DNA of 64,000 bases, from positions 62,001 to 126,000 of the forward strand of contig NZ_LGEG01000255.1 in assembly GCF_001280125.1 (NCBI RefSeq), read 5' to 3'. Positions 37,251 to 45,593 of this stretch are shown piece by piece; position 1 is the stretch's first letter; each line of letters begins with the position of its first letter. The notes below the pieces were generated by a model. That model was given only the letters and a program-made list of their open reading frames with translations, had not been told where the DNA came from and searched no databases. The position numbers and the translations under genes were made by a program. This stretch comes from Streptomyces sp. NRRL F-6492. GTDB taxonomy: Bacteria > Actinomycetota > Actinomycetes > Streptomycetales > Streptomycetaceae.

Positions 37251-38255
37251 CTACTTCGGAGCGACTGTTTCCCACAACGACTCACCCGTCACCCGGGTGT
37301 CGGCCCGCCCCGCGCGTTCCCCTCCTTCGCCCCCGGTCTCCTTCAGCAGGTAGTGGGGCCGGCGCTTCACCTCGTAGTAGATGCGGCCGACGTACTCGCC
37401 GATGAGCCCGACCATCACCATCTGGACGCCGGCGAGGGCGGTGACGGCGACGAGGAGGGTGACGTAGCCGGGGGTGTCGACGCCGTGGGCCAGGGCGTCG
37501 CCGACGATCCAGGCCGCGTAGCCGAGGGCGACGACGAGGAGCAGGAGGCCGAGGTGGACGGCGGCGCGCAGCGGCTTGTTGTTGAAGGAGAGGAGCCCGT
37601 CGAGGCCGTAGTTGAGGAGCTTGCCGAAGGACCACTTGGAGCGGCCCTGCTCGCGGACGGCGTTCTCGTAGGAGAAGGTCGTGGTGCGGAAGCCGACCCA
37701 GGCGAAGAGGCCCTTGGAGAAGCGGTTGTACTCGCCGAGGTCGAGGACGGCGTCGACGGTCCGGCGGGACAGCAGCCGGAAGTCCCCGACGCCGTCGACC
37801 AGCTCGACGTCCACGAGCCGGTTGATCGCCCGGTAGTAGAGGCGGGCGGTGAGGGTGCGGGTGACCCGGTCGCCGTCGCGGGTGCGGCGGGCCACGACCT
37901 GGTCGTACCCCTCGGCGTGCAGCGCGGCCATGCGGTGGACCAGCTCGGGAGGGTGCTGGAGGTCGGCGTCCATGATCACGACCGCGTCGCCGGAGGCGTG
38001 CCGGAGCCCGGCGAGCATCGCGGCCTCCTTGCCGAAGTTCCGGCTGAAGGAGAGGTAGCGGGTCCGGCGCGGGTCGTGCGCGGCGAGCTCCCGCAGGAGC
38101 GGGAGGGTCCCGTCCCGGCTGCCGTCGTCCACGTAGACGATCTCGAACTCGCCGTCGAAGCGGTCGAGTTCGTCGGTCACGCGGTCGTGGAAGCGGGCGA
38201 GGACGTCCTCCTCGTTGAAGCACGGCACGACGATCGAGAGCAGCACGCGGACCAC
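37251..38255 (-). CDS. GT2 glycosyltransferase, polyprenyl-phosphate (GtrB/CsbB-like)
   Basis: The 334-residue product has a GT-A domain (LSIVVPCFNEEDVL, IVYVDDGSRDGT, SRNFGKEAAMLAGLRHASGDAVVIMDADLQHPPEL with DxD) and GDFRLLSRRTVDAVLDL. Two C-terminal transmembrane helices follow (AAVHLGLLLLVVALGYAAWIVG, VTLLVAVTALAGVQMVMVGLIGEYVGRIYYEVKRRP). This is the DPM1/GtrB type that charges undecaprenyl phosphate with a sugar, facing the cytoplasm. The start is GTG 38255 (or GTG 38246). The divergent neighbour is a YfhO protein, the lumenal-side partner in the CsbB-YfhO wall-glycosylation system of Firmicutes, so the pair probably glycosylates a cell-surface polymer. Confidence 0.92.
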   Translation of the reverse strand: MVRVLLSIVVPCFNEEDVLARFHDRVTDELDRFDGEFEIVYVDDGSRDGTLPLLRELAAHDPRRTRYLSFSRNFGKEAAMLAGLRHASGDAVVIMDADLQHPPELVHRMAALHAEGYDQVVARRTRDGDRVTRTLTARLYYRAINRLVDVELVDGVGDFRLLSRRTVDAVLDLGEYNRFSKGLFAWVGFRTTTFSYENAVREQGRSKWSFGKLLNYGLDGLLSFNNKPLRAAVHLGLLLLVVALGYAAWIVGDALAHGVDTPGYVTLLVAVTALAGVQMVMVGLIGEYVGRIYYEVKRRPHYLLKETGGEGGERAGRADTRVTGESLWETVAPK

Positions 38256-38371
38256 GACAACGGAGCGCGGTGACCCGACCGGTCCGGACGGATGGCCTCC
38301 AGGAGGCCATCGCGTGAACTGCCCTTCCGGGCCCCGGCCTCACCCGTTTTCGCTGGCATATTCGACCCGTC

Positions 38372-40681
38372 ATGCCGAACACCAGACGCGCCTGCCTGCT
38401 GGCCGCCCTCCTCTCCGCCGCCGCCGTCTGCGGCGGGGACGCCGTCGCCCGGGTCTTCCCCTTCGGGCCGCGCCACCGGGCCGTCAACGACCTCGCCAAC
38501 CAGTTCACGCCGTTCCACGCGCACCTGTGGGACCTGCTGCGGGGCCGGGCGGACGGCGGTCTCCTCCTCGACTGGCGGGCGGGCTGGGGGACGGCCTTCC
38601 TGCCCGACTACGGCACCTACCTGTCGAGCCCGTTCGCCCCGCTGGTGGCGCTCTTCCCGCGCGGGGACGTCGAGTACGCGGTGTACGCGATCACCGTCCT
38701 GAAGACGGCGGTCGCGGCGGCCGCGATGACGTTCCTGCTGCGCCGCCTCGGTCCGGGGGCGTGGTGGTGGGCGGCCGTGCTCGGCGCCTCGTACGCGCTG
38801 TGCGGCTGGTCGCTCGCGGAGGGCACGTACAACCCGATGTGGCTGGACGGCCTGATCGCCCTCCCGCTGCTCTGCCTGGTGGGCGAGTGGGTGCGGGAGG
38901 GGCGCCGGCCGCTGCTCGGCCCGCTGGTGGTGGCGGTCTGCTGGACCGCGAACTTCTACACGGCGTACATGGCGACGCTGGGCGCCGCCCTGGTCCTGCT
39001 GGTCCGGCTCGCGGCGACGGGCTCCTTCCGGGGGCGGACGCTCGCGCGGGCGGCGGTGACGACCGGGATCGGGGTGGGTCTGGCGGCCCCGCTCCTCCTC
39101 CCGGTCCTGCTCGGCTCCCGGCACGCCCACCCGGGCCTGGTGCGGGAGTTCGCCCCGGTGGCCGGGACGGACTTCCTCGCCCGGCTGCTCCCGGTGACGT
39201 ACGGCTTCGCGACCCCGGCGGCCTTCGTCTGCACGGCGGTCCTCCTGCTCGCGGGGGCGCTGCCGTTCCGCCGGGACGTGCCGGGCCGGGAGCGGTGGCT
39301 GTGGCCGGGCCTGTGCGCGGCGGTGGCGGCGTCGATGCAGTGGGGCCCGACGCACCTGCTCTGGCACGCCTTCGCGACGCCGAACGGCAGCCCGTACCGG
39401 CAGACGTTCGTCCTCTCCGGGGTCCTGGTCCTGACCGCCTGGACGACCCTGACGCACGGGCGGCCCGGCCGCCGGGCGGTGGCGGGCGGCTCGGCGGTCG
39501 TCCTGGCCCTGGCGCTCGCGGCGCTGCCGAGCCCGGTCCTCACCTCCTGGGCGCTCGTCCTCGCGGGCGCGGGCCTCGCGGCCGTGGCGGCGGCGCTGCT
39601 CCTCCCCCGCCGGGGCCGGTACGGCGTGCTCGCCGCGCTCCTGGTGGCGGGCACGCTGCTCGGGCAGGCGTCGGCGACGACGGCGTACGCGGACCGGGAG
39701 CGGCTCGCGCGGCTCGACGACTACCCGCCGCTCGGCGCGGAGCAGGAGCGGCGGGCGGCGGCCATGGCGGCGGCGGACGGCTGGCCCGCGTACCGCACGG
39801 ACCCGGGCCTGCCCCGGGTCGCGGGCAACGACCCGCTGCTCCTGGGCGGCCAGGGCGCCGCGTACTACAGCAGCCACACCCCGGCGGTCCTCACGGCCAC
39901 GCTGACCGCGCTCGGCGGCGGCTGGACCTCGCGGGGCCGGAACCTGCTCGGCCCGGACAACCCGGTGACGGACGCGCTGTCCGGGGTGGGGGCCCGCTGG
40001 CGGGACGGCGCGGTGGTCCGTACGGACGTGTTCCTGCCGCTGGTGACGGTGCGGCCGCCGGGCCCGCCCCCGGCCTACGGCCCCTCGCCCTTCCGCAACC
40101 AGGAACTCCTGCTCGGCTCCCGGGTGTACGAGGCTCCGCACGCGGGCGCGTGCCGGGTCGGCACGGAGGTCTTCCTCTGGGCCCCGGACGCCACGGGCCC
40201 GGCCCGCCTGGGCGACCGCGAGGTCCGCCTCCTGGGCGGCCGTCCGAAGCGGCAGGCGGCGATGGTGTCCCTGGGCCTCCAGCGGACCCCCGGCCTGCGG
40301 CCGGTCCTCCCGGGCCCCGGCGAGCTCGGCTGTCTGGACCACGCCCGTCTGCGCGCGGCGGTCACGGCGCTGCGCGCCCGCGCGGCGACCTCGGTCGAGG
40401 TCACCCCGTCCGGCGTGCGGGCCGTCCTCCCGCCGGGCGGCGGCACGGCGGTCGTGGCGGTCCCGCGCACGGCGGGCTGGCGCTGCGAGGGCGCCGGAGC
40501 GCGCGCGTACGGCGGCTTCCTCGCGGTCCCCCTCGGGGCCGGCCGCACGGAACTCGCCTGCTCCTTCCGCCCGCCGGGGCTGCGGGCGGGGCTCGCGGCG
40601 GGGGCGGTGGCGGGGCTGGCGCTGCTGTTCCGCGTCAGACCCGGGTCCTTCCTCCGGCGCCGGAGGACATCGGCAGGTTGA
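38372..40681 (+). CDS. YfhO-family multi-spanning membrane glycosyltransferase-like protein
   Basis: The 769-residue protein has about 11-13 hydrophobic segments. The N-terminal half is typical of YfhO: NDLANQFTPFHAHLWDLLRGRADGGLLLDWRAGWGTAFLPDYGTYLSSPFAPLVALFP (first-loop acidic residues used by GT-C enzymes), YALCGWSLAEGTYNPMWLDGLIALPLL, ANFYTAYM. A large extracytoplasmic C-terminal region (residues ~430-730) precedes the last helix (AGLAAGAVAGLALLF). YfhO proteins take sugars from polyprenyl-P carriers and add them to wall polymers. ATG 38372 is divergent from the GT2 gene, 116 nt apart. Its 3' end overlaps the convergent VanZ-like gene by 47 bp. Confidence 0.88.
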   Translation: MPNTRRACLLAALLSAAAVCGGDAVARVFPFGPRHRAVNDLANQFTPFHAHLWDLLRGRADGGLLLDWRAGWGTAFLPDYGTYLSSPFAPLVALFPRGDVEYAVYAITVLKTAVAAAAMTFLLRRLGPGAWWWAAVLGASYALCGWSLAEGTYNPMWLDGLIALPLLCLVGEWVREGRRPLLGPLVVAVCWTANFYTAYMATLGAALVLLVRLAATGSFRGRTLARAAVTTGIGVGLAAPLLLPVLLGSRHAHPGLVREFAPVAGTDFLARLLPVTYGFATPAAFVCTAVLLLAGALPFRRDVPGRERWLWPGLCAAVAASMQWGPTHLLWHAFATPNGSPYRQTFVLSGVLVLTAWTTLTHGRPGRRAVAGGSAVVLALALAALPSPVLTSWALVLAGAGLAAVAAALLLPRRGRYGVLAALLVAGTLLGQASATTAYADRERLARLDDYPPLGAEQERRAAAMAAADGWPAYRTDPGLPRVAGNDPLLLGGQGAAYYSSHTPAVLTATLTALGGGWTSRGRNLLGPDNPVTDALSGVGARWRDGAVVRTDVFLPLVTVRPPGPPPAYGPSPFRNQELLLGSRVYEAPHAGACRVGTEVFLWAPDATGPARLGDREVRLLGGRPKRQAAMVSLGLQRTPGLRPVLPGPGELGCLDHARLRAAVTALRARAATSVEVTPSGVRAVLPPGGGTAVVAVPRTAGWRCEGAGARAYGGFLAVPLGAGRTELACSFRPPGLRAGLAAGAVAGLALLFRVRPGSFLRRRRTSAG

Positions 40682-41237
40682 GCCGCCCCGGCCGTCCCGG
40701 CCGCTCCGGCCGCGCCCGCCGGTTCCAGCGCCGGACCAGGACGGCGCCCAGGGCGGCGCCGGAGGTGTTGAGGAGGACGTCGTCGACGGAGGTGACGCGG
40801 CCCAGGGCGAGCGCGTACTGCGCCACCTCGACGGTGAGGGAGAGCGCCGCCCCGGTGAGGGCGGTCTTGAGCACGCGGCGGCGGCCCGGCCAGACGAACG
40901 CGGCGGCCGCGCCGAACGGGACGAGCAGGAGGACGTTGCCGACGAGGTTGACGGCCCGCACGTCCGAGAGGTCCACGTCGGCGTGGGCCGACGCGTCCAG
41001 GATCTCCCGGAACGGGACCGCCGAGATCCTGCCCTCCGTCCCGTACCCGTGCGAGAGCGTGACGAGCAGGAACGGCACGAGGGCGAGGAGCGCCACGGCG
41101 GCGAAGACCGCCCTGCTCCTCCCCCGGCCGGCGTACGGCGGGTGTTCCGCCTCCCGCCGCGCCCGCCGGGCGCCGATCACGACGGCGATCACCGTCAGAC
41201 AGACGGAGAGGAGGATCTCGCCTCCGTGCATTCCCAC
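40635..41237 (-). CDS. VanZ-like family membrane protein
   Basis: The 200-residue product has five likely transmembrane segments: EILLSVCLTVIAVVIGA, AVFAAVALLALVPFLLVTL, AVNLVGNVLLLVPFGAAAAFVW, KTALTGAALSLTVEVAQYALALG, DDVLLNTSGAALGAVLV. The middle motif NLVGNVLLLVPFG and SLTVEVAQY...SVDDVLLNTSGAALG are the VanZ-like signature. In glycopeptide resistance VanZ gives low-level teicoplanin resistance; chromosomal homologues are of unknown role. GTG 41237 is best spaced from GGGAGG; ATG 41231 and GTG 41240 are alternatives. It overlaps the YfhO 3' end antisense. Confidence 0.85.
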   Translation of the reverse strand: MGMHGGEILLSVCLTVIAVVIGARRARREAEHPPYAGRGRSRAVFAAVALLALVPFLLVTLSHGYGTEGRISAVPFREILDASAHADVDLSDVRAVNLVGNVLLLVPFGAAAAFVWPGRRRVLKTALTGAALSLTVEVAQYALALGRVTSVDDVLLNTSGAALGAVLVRRWNRRARPERPGRPGRLNLPMSSGAGGRTRV

Positions 41238-41269
41238 CACAGCCCTCCCGGAACGTTCTCCTCCGGCGG

Positions 41270-41965
41270 CTACCCGGACGTCCGGCTCCCAAGCCCCCGC
41301 CGGGACGCGTCGGACCGGACCGGGTCCGACGGGGGTACGTCCGGTCGGGGCGCATCCGGTCGGGGCGCATCCGGTCGGGGCGCATCCGGTCGGGGCGCGT
41401 CTGGCCGGGGCGCGTCCGGTCGGGGTACGTCCGGTCGGGGCGCATCCGGTCGGGCCGTCCGCAGCTCCCAGCGGACCTCGCCGTCCTCGACCCGGTCGGT
41501 GGGGGCGAGTCCGGCCGCGCGGGCGACGGCGGCGGAGGCCGCGTGGCCGGGGTGGACGTGGGCGACGACGGTCCGCGCGCCCCGGGCCGTGAGCAGGGCG
41601 ACCAGGGCCCCGGCCGCCTCGCGGGCGATGCCCCGCCCCTGCCAGGCCGTGCCGACGACCCAGGCCACCTCGGCGGTCCGGCCGCCGTCGGTGACGGTCG
41701 CCTGCACGGTGCCGGCGAGCCGGTCCTCGGCGCGGAGCCGTACGACCCAGTTGTGCCAGGTCACGGCCGGGTCCGGTGACCCAACGGTCAACCGCTCGTA
41801 GCGCGCCCGCAGTTCGGGCGGGCTCAGCGGGGCGCCCCCGATGAAGGCGTGCAGGGCGGGATCGGCCAGGACCTCCGCCATCTCCCCGGCGTGCGCGACG
41901 GCGAGCGGGACGAGGTCGAGTCGTGCGGTCCGTACGGTGCCGGGCCCCGGGGTCGGTTCGCTCAT
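41270..41965 (-). CDS. GNAT N-acetyltransferase with a repeat-rich C-terminal tail
   Basis: The 231-residue product has a RimJ-like GNAT domain: TARLDLVPLAVAHAGEMAEVLADPALHAFIGG (N-terminal strand/helix), VTWHNWVVRLRAEDRLAGTVQATV, then VAWVVGTAWQGRGIAREAAGALVALL (acetyl-CoA Q/RxxGxG/A loop) and RTVVAHVHPGHAASAAVARAAGL. It acetylates amines or protein N-termini; the substrate is unknown. From residue ~165 it ends in about ten repeats of the pentapeptide PRPDA, encoded by a 15-nt tandem repeat at 41336-41455, a striking tail absent from the fold. It lies 32 nt upstream of the VanZ-like gene on the same strand. Confidence 0.88.
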   Translation of the reverse strand: MSEPTPGPGTVRTARLDLVPLAVAHAGEMAEVLADPALHAFIGGAPLSPPELRARYERLTVGSPDPAVTWHNWVVRLRAEDRLAGTVQATVTDGGRTAEVAWVVGTAWQGRGIAREAAGALVALLTARGARTVVAHVHPGHAASAAVARAAGLAPTDRVEDGEVRWELRTARPDAPRPDVPRPDAPRPDAPRPDAPRPDAPRPDAPRPDVPPSDPVRSDASRRGLGSRTSG

Positions 41966-42026
41966 CGGGGGATCGTCGCACGAGGACCGTTGATCGAACC
42001 CCCTCCTCCGGAGTATCTTGCATTAC

Positions 42027-42398
42027 ATGGTTCCTGGCGAAGCAAGGTCAGAGGCGGCCGGCAAGGTCGCCGTACAGCTGCGCAAGGGCGTCCTGGAGTA
42101 CTGCGTCCTGGCGCTCCTCCGGGGCGGCCCCCGCTACGGCGTCGAGATCCTCGACGAACTGGCCGCCGTCAGCGTCATGACCACCAGCCAGGGCACGATC
42201 TACCCCCTGCTGTCCCGGCTCCGCCGCGACGGTCTCGTCGACACCGAACTGCGCGAGTCGGCCACCGGGCCCGCCCGCCGCTACTACACGCTCACCTCGT
42301 CCGGCCGGGCCGCGCTCGCCGAGTTCACCGAGGACTGGCCGCGCTTCCGCGACGGCGTCGACCACTTCCTGACCGCATCTCCCGGAGGTTCCGCATGA
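42027..42398 (+). CDS. PadR-family transcriptional regulator
   Basis: The 123-residue protein has a PadR winged helix: VAVQLRKGVLEYCVLALLRGGPRYGVEILDEL, TSQGTIYPLLSRLRRDGLVDTELRES, GPARRYYTLTSSGRAALAEF and a C-terminal dimerisation helix. PadR proteins repress neighbouring genes and respond to small molecules or stress. ATG 42027 is preferred (a TTG lies at 42018). The stop overlaps the start of a HAAS-domain membrane gene (ATGA), the standard PadR partner, so the pair functions as a unit. Confidence 0.93.
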   Translation: MVPGEARSEAAGKVAVQLRKGVLEYCVLALLRGGPRYGVEILDELAAVSVMTTSQGTIYPLLSRLRRDGLVDTELRESATGPARRYYTLTSSGRAALAEFTEDWPRFRDGVDHFLTASPGGSA

Positions 42399-42976
42399 CC
42401 CGCACCGCGCACCCCCTCGTGACCGACTACCTGGCCACGGTCGAGCGGGAGGCGTCCTTCCTGCCGGCCGGGCGCCGCGAGGAGCTCGTCGCGGACCTGC
42501 GCGAACACCTCGACGTCGCCGTCGGCGAGGAGCGGGCCCCGGAGACGGTCCGCGCCGCCCTCGAACGGCTCGGCAGCCCCGCCGCGATCGTCGCCGCCGC
42601 CCGCGCGGAGGAGCCCGAGGCCGCCGTCGCCGCGCCCCGGCCCGAGGGCACGGCCAAGAGCCGTACGACCCACACGGCCGTCGTCCTCGGCGTCACCGGC
42701 GTCGCCGGGTACGCCCACCCCTTCCTCGGCATGGTCGCGCTGATCGCGGGCCTGGTCATGCTGTGGACGTCCGACGCGTGGGAGCGGGGCACCAAGGTCT
42801 TCGCGACCGTCCTCACCTCCCTCACCCCCCTCACGCTCGTCTTCGGCGTCGTGCTCGGCGGGGCGGGACGCATCGGCGTGATCGAGCTGCTCGTCCTCCT
42901 CGCGGCCGGGACCGTCCTCCCCGTCACGGCGGCGATCCGCCTGATCCGCGCGGCCCGCCGGACCGCCCGCGCGTGA
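42395..42976 (+). CDS. HAAS domain (DUF1700-like) membrane protein, PadR partner
   Basis: The 193-residue product has an N-terminal HAAS helical domain (LVTDYLATVEREASFLPAGRREELVADLREHLDVAV...TVRAALERLGSPAAIVAAA), a linker, then four transmembrane segments (AVVLGVTGVAGYAHPFLGMVALIAGLVML, VFATVLTSLTPLTLVFGVVLGG, GVIELLVLLAAGTVLPVTAAIRL). GGAGG precedes ATG 42395, which overlaps the padR stop. In such pairs the HAAS protein is the regulated membrane component. Its role is not known beyond stress or sporulation links in other bacteria. Confidence 0.88.
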   Translation: MTRTAHPLVTDYLATVEREASFLPAGRREELVADLREHLDVAVGEERAPETVRAALERLGSPAAIVAAARAEEPEAAVAAPRPEGTAKSRTTHTAVVLGVTGVAGYAHPFLGMVALIAGLVMLWTSDAWERGTKVFATVLTSLTPLTLVFGVVLGGAGRIGVIELLVLLAAGTVLPVTAAIRLIRAARRTARA

Positions 42977-43014
42977 GGCACCCCCCGGCCGACCAAGATC
43001 GACACGGGTGCAGA

Positions 43015-43620
43015 ATGACCCGTATGCCCCTGACGAACGCACCGAAGACGGCCGTAATCGAGGACGCACCGGCGGTCAGCCGCACGCTGGCCTCCGCCTT
43101 CGGCGACGACCCGATGATGCGCTGGTTCTTCCCCGACGACACCACCCGCGAGGCGGCCCTCGGCCGCTACTTCTCCACCCTCTTCACCCGCCAGTACGGC
43201 CTCCACGGCGTGTGCGAGCGGACCGACGCGGCGGCGGCCTTCTGGGTGTCGCCCGAGGGCGCCGACAAGGCCGTCCCCGACGCGGAGACCGTCCGGGAGC
43301 TCCAGGAGATCCTGGGCGACCGGGCCGGGGCCTTCCGCGACGCGGTCACGGCCGCCGCCGGGCACGGCCCGGCCGAACCCCACTGGTACCTCGCCGTCGT
43401 CGGCGCCGACCCCGCCGCCCGGGGCCGGGGCCACGGCTCCGCCCTGCTCCGCTCGGGCCTCGCCAAGGCCGACGCGGCGGGCCTGCCGGTGTACCTGGAG
43501 TCCTCCAAGCCGGACAACCTCCCGGTGTACGAGCACTTCGGCTTCGTCGTCCGCGACGAGTTCCGCCTGCCGGGCGGCGGCCCGGTCCTGTGGGCGATGC
43601 GGCGCGCGCCGCGGGCCTGA
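43015..43620 (+). CDS. GNAT family N-acetyltransferase
   Basis: The 201-residue product begins TAVIEDAPAVSRTLASAFGDDPMMRWFFPDDTTREAAL, a layout common to the Streptomyces GNATs related to puromycin acetyltransferase. It has HWYLAVVGADPAARGRGHGSALLRSGLAKADAAGLPVYLESSKPDNLPVYEHFGF: the acetyl-CoA loop RGRGHGSAL and the C-terminal LESS/YExxGF substrate half. Acetylation of an amine antibiotic or toxin is possible. Start ATG 43015 or ATG 43024. Followed by a strong hairpin. Confidence 0.9.
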   Translation: MTRMPLTNAPKTAVIEDAPAVSRTLASAFGDDPMMRWFFPDDTTREAALGRYFSTLFTRQYGLHGVCERTDAAAAFWVSPEGADKAVPDAETVRELQEILGDRAGAFRDAVTAAAGHGPAEPHWYLAVVGADPAARGRGHGSALLRSGLAKADAAGLPVYLESSKPDNLPVYEHFGFVVRDEFRLPGGGPVLWAMRRAPRA

Positions 43621-43644
43621 TCCTTCGCGACACCCGCTTCCTGT

Positions 43645-43689
43645 GGCCTTCGTACCGGAGCGCCGATTCCGCACTCCGGCACGAAGGCC
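43645..43689. terminator. Hairpin terminator between convergent genes
   Basis: GGCCTTCGTACCGGAG (43645-43660) and CTCCGGCACGAAGGCC (43674-43689) form a 16-bp stem with a single G-T-like mismatch, between the GNAT stop and the convergent VCBS gene stop. Confidence 0.75.
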
Positions 43690-43711
43690 GTCTCAGCCCC
43701 CGGCAACGCCC

Positions 43712-45448
43712 CTAGAAGAGCAGGTCGTAGGTGTTCCAGCCGCCGCCGATGCGCGTGCGGGCCGCGAAGGGGACGGTGGGCTTGCCGGTGCCCCTGTACA
43801 ACCACAGGACCCCGGTCCTGTCGCGGGCGACGGCGTCGGCCCGCCCGTCGTCGGTGAGGTCTCCGGTCACGACGAGTTGGTCGTATCCCTGCCAGCCCCC
43901 GCCGACCCGGACGCGAGCCGCGTACGGGGCGGTGGCCTTGCCCGTGCCCTCGTACAGCCACAGACCCCCGGACGTGTCACGGGCCAGCAGGTCCGCCCGC
44001 CCGTCGCCGCTCAGGTCCGCGCCGCCGGCCAGCCGGTCGTAGCCCTGCCAGCCCCCGCCCACGCGCACGCGTGCCTTGAAGCGGTTGCCGTCGGTGAGCC
44101 TGCCGGTACCCCCGTAGAACCACAGGACGCCGGACCTGTCACGGGCCACGAGGTCCACGAGCCTGTCACCGTCGAGGTCTCCGGCCCCGGTGACCCTGTC
44201 ATAGGCGTTCCAGCCGGAGCCGACGCGGACGCGGGGTGCGTGCGGCTTGCCGTCGACGAACTGGCGGTCGTAGTACCAGAGGGTTCCCGACGCGTCACGG
44301 GCGACCAGGTCGCCCAGGCCCCGGGTGGCGGCGGACGGACGGACGGCGTCCCGGGAGAAGGGCCCCTGCGCGTAGGGGGAGAGGGAGCTGATCGCGTTGT
44401 AGGTCTGCCAGCCCGAGCCCGTTTCGTCGCGCGGGGAGAGGGGGGCGGTGGCGGCGCGGGTGCCGTCGTACTCCCACAGCCTGCCGGTGGTGTCGCGGGC
44501 GTGCAGACCGTGCCACGGCTGGACGGTACGGCCTCGGGCGAGGAAGGGAGCGCTGATCCGCTTGACGTCGGACTCGTCCCAGACGCCCAGGTCGTAGATG
44601 TCGTAGCGGGTGTGGGCCTGGAGCTTCTGGGCGTACTGCCCCGGACCGGCGGTCAGCTCGTACCCGATGACGTGGTCTCCGGGTTCGAGCGCGCAGGCGA
44701 CGTTGGGAAGGTCGTCGGGCAGGGTCGCGTAGCGAATCTCGCAGGTGGCGCCGGAGCCGGTGGTGACACGGCCGATGCGGAGGGGCGGCGCGTCACGGGT
44801 CAGCTGGTTCTCGGCGCGGGCGAAGCGGAGGGTCAGCCTCCCGGTGTCGTTGGCGTGGACGCGGAGCTGCTGGCGGACCGTGCCGCCGTCCGGAACGGCC
44901 GGGAGGTCGAAGCCGACCGTGTTCAGCAGCGCGTGCGCGCGGGACTTGACGGTGACCTTGCCGGTGCCGTGCCGCCCGTCCGCCGGGAGGGCGCCCGCGC
45001 CGCGGGCCTCCTTCACGGCCGCGGCGAGGTCACCACCGGTCGGCATGTGGGCGAAACCCCAGTAGAGGGTCGCGTCCCCGGCACCCCGGGGAACGAGAAC
45101 GTCGGGCTTCTGGTACGTCGGCCCGTCGCAGACGAAGACGCCCGTGTAACCCGCGGGCTGCGCACACTCGTTGCCCCTCAGCGCGTATCCCTCGGGGAGG
45201 CCCGCGCCCGCGCCGGCGGGATCGGCCATCGGCTGCGTGCCGACGGCGACGACCACCTTGCCGATGACGCTCCCGGATTCCACGGCGGGATAGAAGCGCG
45301 GCACGGATCCCGGCGCCGCCACCACGTCATAACCGGACAGCCGCAACTCGTCGGCGGCGGTCGCGGAGTGCGGGGCGAGGAGGGTCGCCGCGGTGAGGAG
45401 TCCGGTGGCCGCGCTGAGCATGGCCGTCCGGCGGGTTATGTGTCTCAT
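43712..45448 (-). CDS. Secreted VCBS/FG-GAP repeat protein
   Basis: The 578-residue product has a signal peptide (MRHITRRTAMLSAATGLLTAATLLAPHSATAADE), then an Ig-like/unknown part with EPGDHVIGYELTAGPGQYAQ. From residue ~320 there are five or six beta-propeller blades, each about 48 residues: DLVARDASGTLWYYDRQ, DLDGDRLVDLVARDRSGVLWFYGGTG, DLSGDGRADLLARDTSGGLWLYEGTG and DLTDDGRADAVARDRTGVLWLYRGTG. The DxDxDGxxD loops are calcium-binding FG-GAP/VCBS motifs. The protein would fold outside the cell as a propeller, common in wall-associated adhesins and binding proteins. ATG 45448 has GAAGGA upstream. Neighbouring genes are another FG-GAP protein and an Rhs protein. Confidence 0.88.
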   Translation of the reverse strand: MRHITRRTAMLSAATGLLTAATLLAPHSATAADELRLSGYDVVAAPGSVPRFYPAVESGSVIGKVVVAVGTQPMADPAGAGAGLPEGYALRGNECAQPAGYTGVFVCDGPTYQKPDVLVPRGAGDATLYWGFAHMPTGGDLAAAVKEARGAGALPADGRHGTGKVTVKSRAHALLNTVGFDLPAVPDGGTVRQQLRVHANDTGRLTLRFARAENQLTRDAPPLRIGRVTTGSGATCEIRYATLPDDLPNVACALEPGDHVIGYELTAGPGQYAQKLQAHTRYDIYDLGVWDESDVKRISAPFLARGRTVQPWHGLHARDTTGRLWEYDGTRAATAPLSPRDETGSGWQTYNAISSLSPYAQGPFSRDAVRPSAATRGLGDLVARDASGTLWYYDRQFVDGKPHAPRVRVGSGWNAYDRVTGAGDLDGDRLVDLVARDRSGVLWFYGGTGRLTDGNRFKARVRVGGGWQGYDRLAGGADLSGDGRADLLARDTSGGLWLYEGTGKATAPYAARVRVGGGWQGYDQLVVTGDLTDDGRADAVARDRTGVLWLYRGTGKPTVPFAARTRIGGGWNTYDLLF

Positions 45449-45529
45449 ACGTCCTTCACGAAAGGTGTGGTCATGCCGGTGCGTCGGGGTGCCCTGGCAA
45501 GGTCGGGCGGTGGCGGAGCGGGAGACGGA

Positions 45530-45567
45530 CCGGCTTGCCGTACTTCCTGAGAGGTACGGCAAGCCGG
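45530..45567. terminator. Terminator between the two VCBS-type genes
   Basis: CCGGCTTGCCGTAC (45530-45543) and GTACGGCAAGCCGG (45554-45567): a perfect 14-bp inverted repeat with a ten-base loop, 27 nt after the stop of the 45594-48917 gene. Confidence 0.8.
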
Positions 45568-45593
45568 CCGTCCGACGAATGGATCAGGGCCGA

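Noticed and set aside
41336..41455. 15-nt tandem repeats as a CRISPR-like array
   Set aside because: There are no spacers. The units are contiguous, in frame and encode PRPDA in the GNAT tail.
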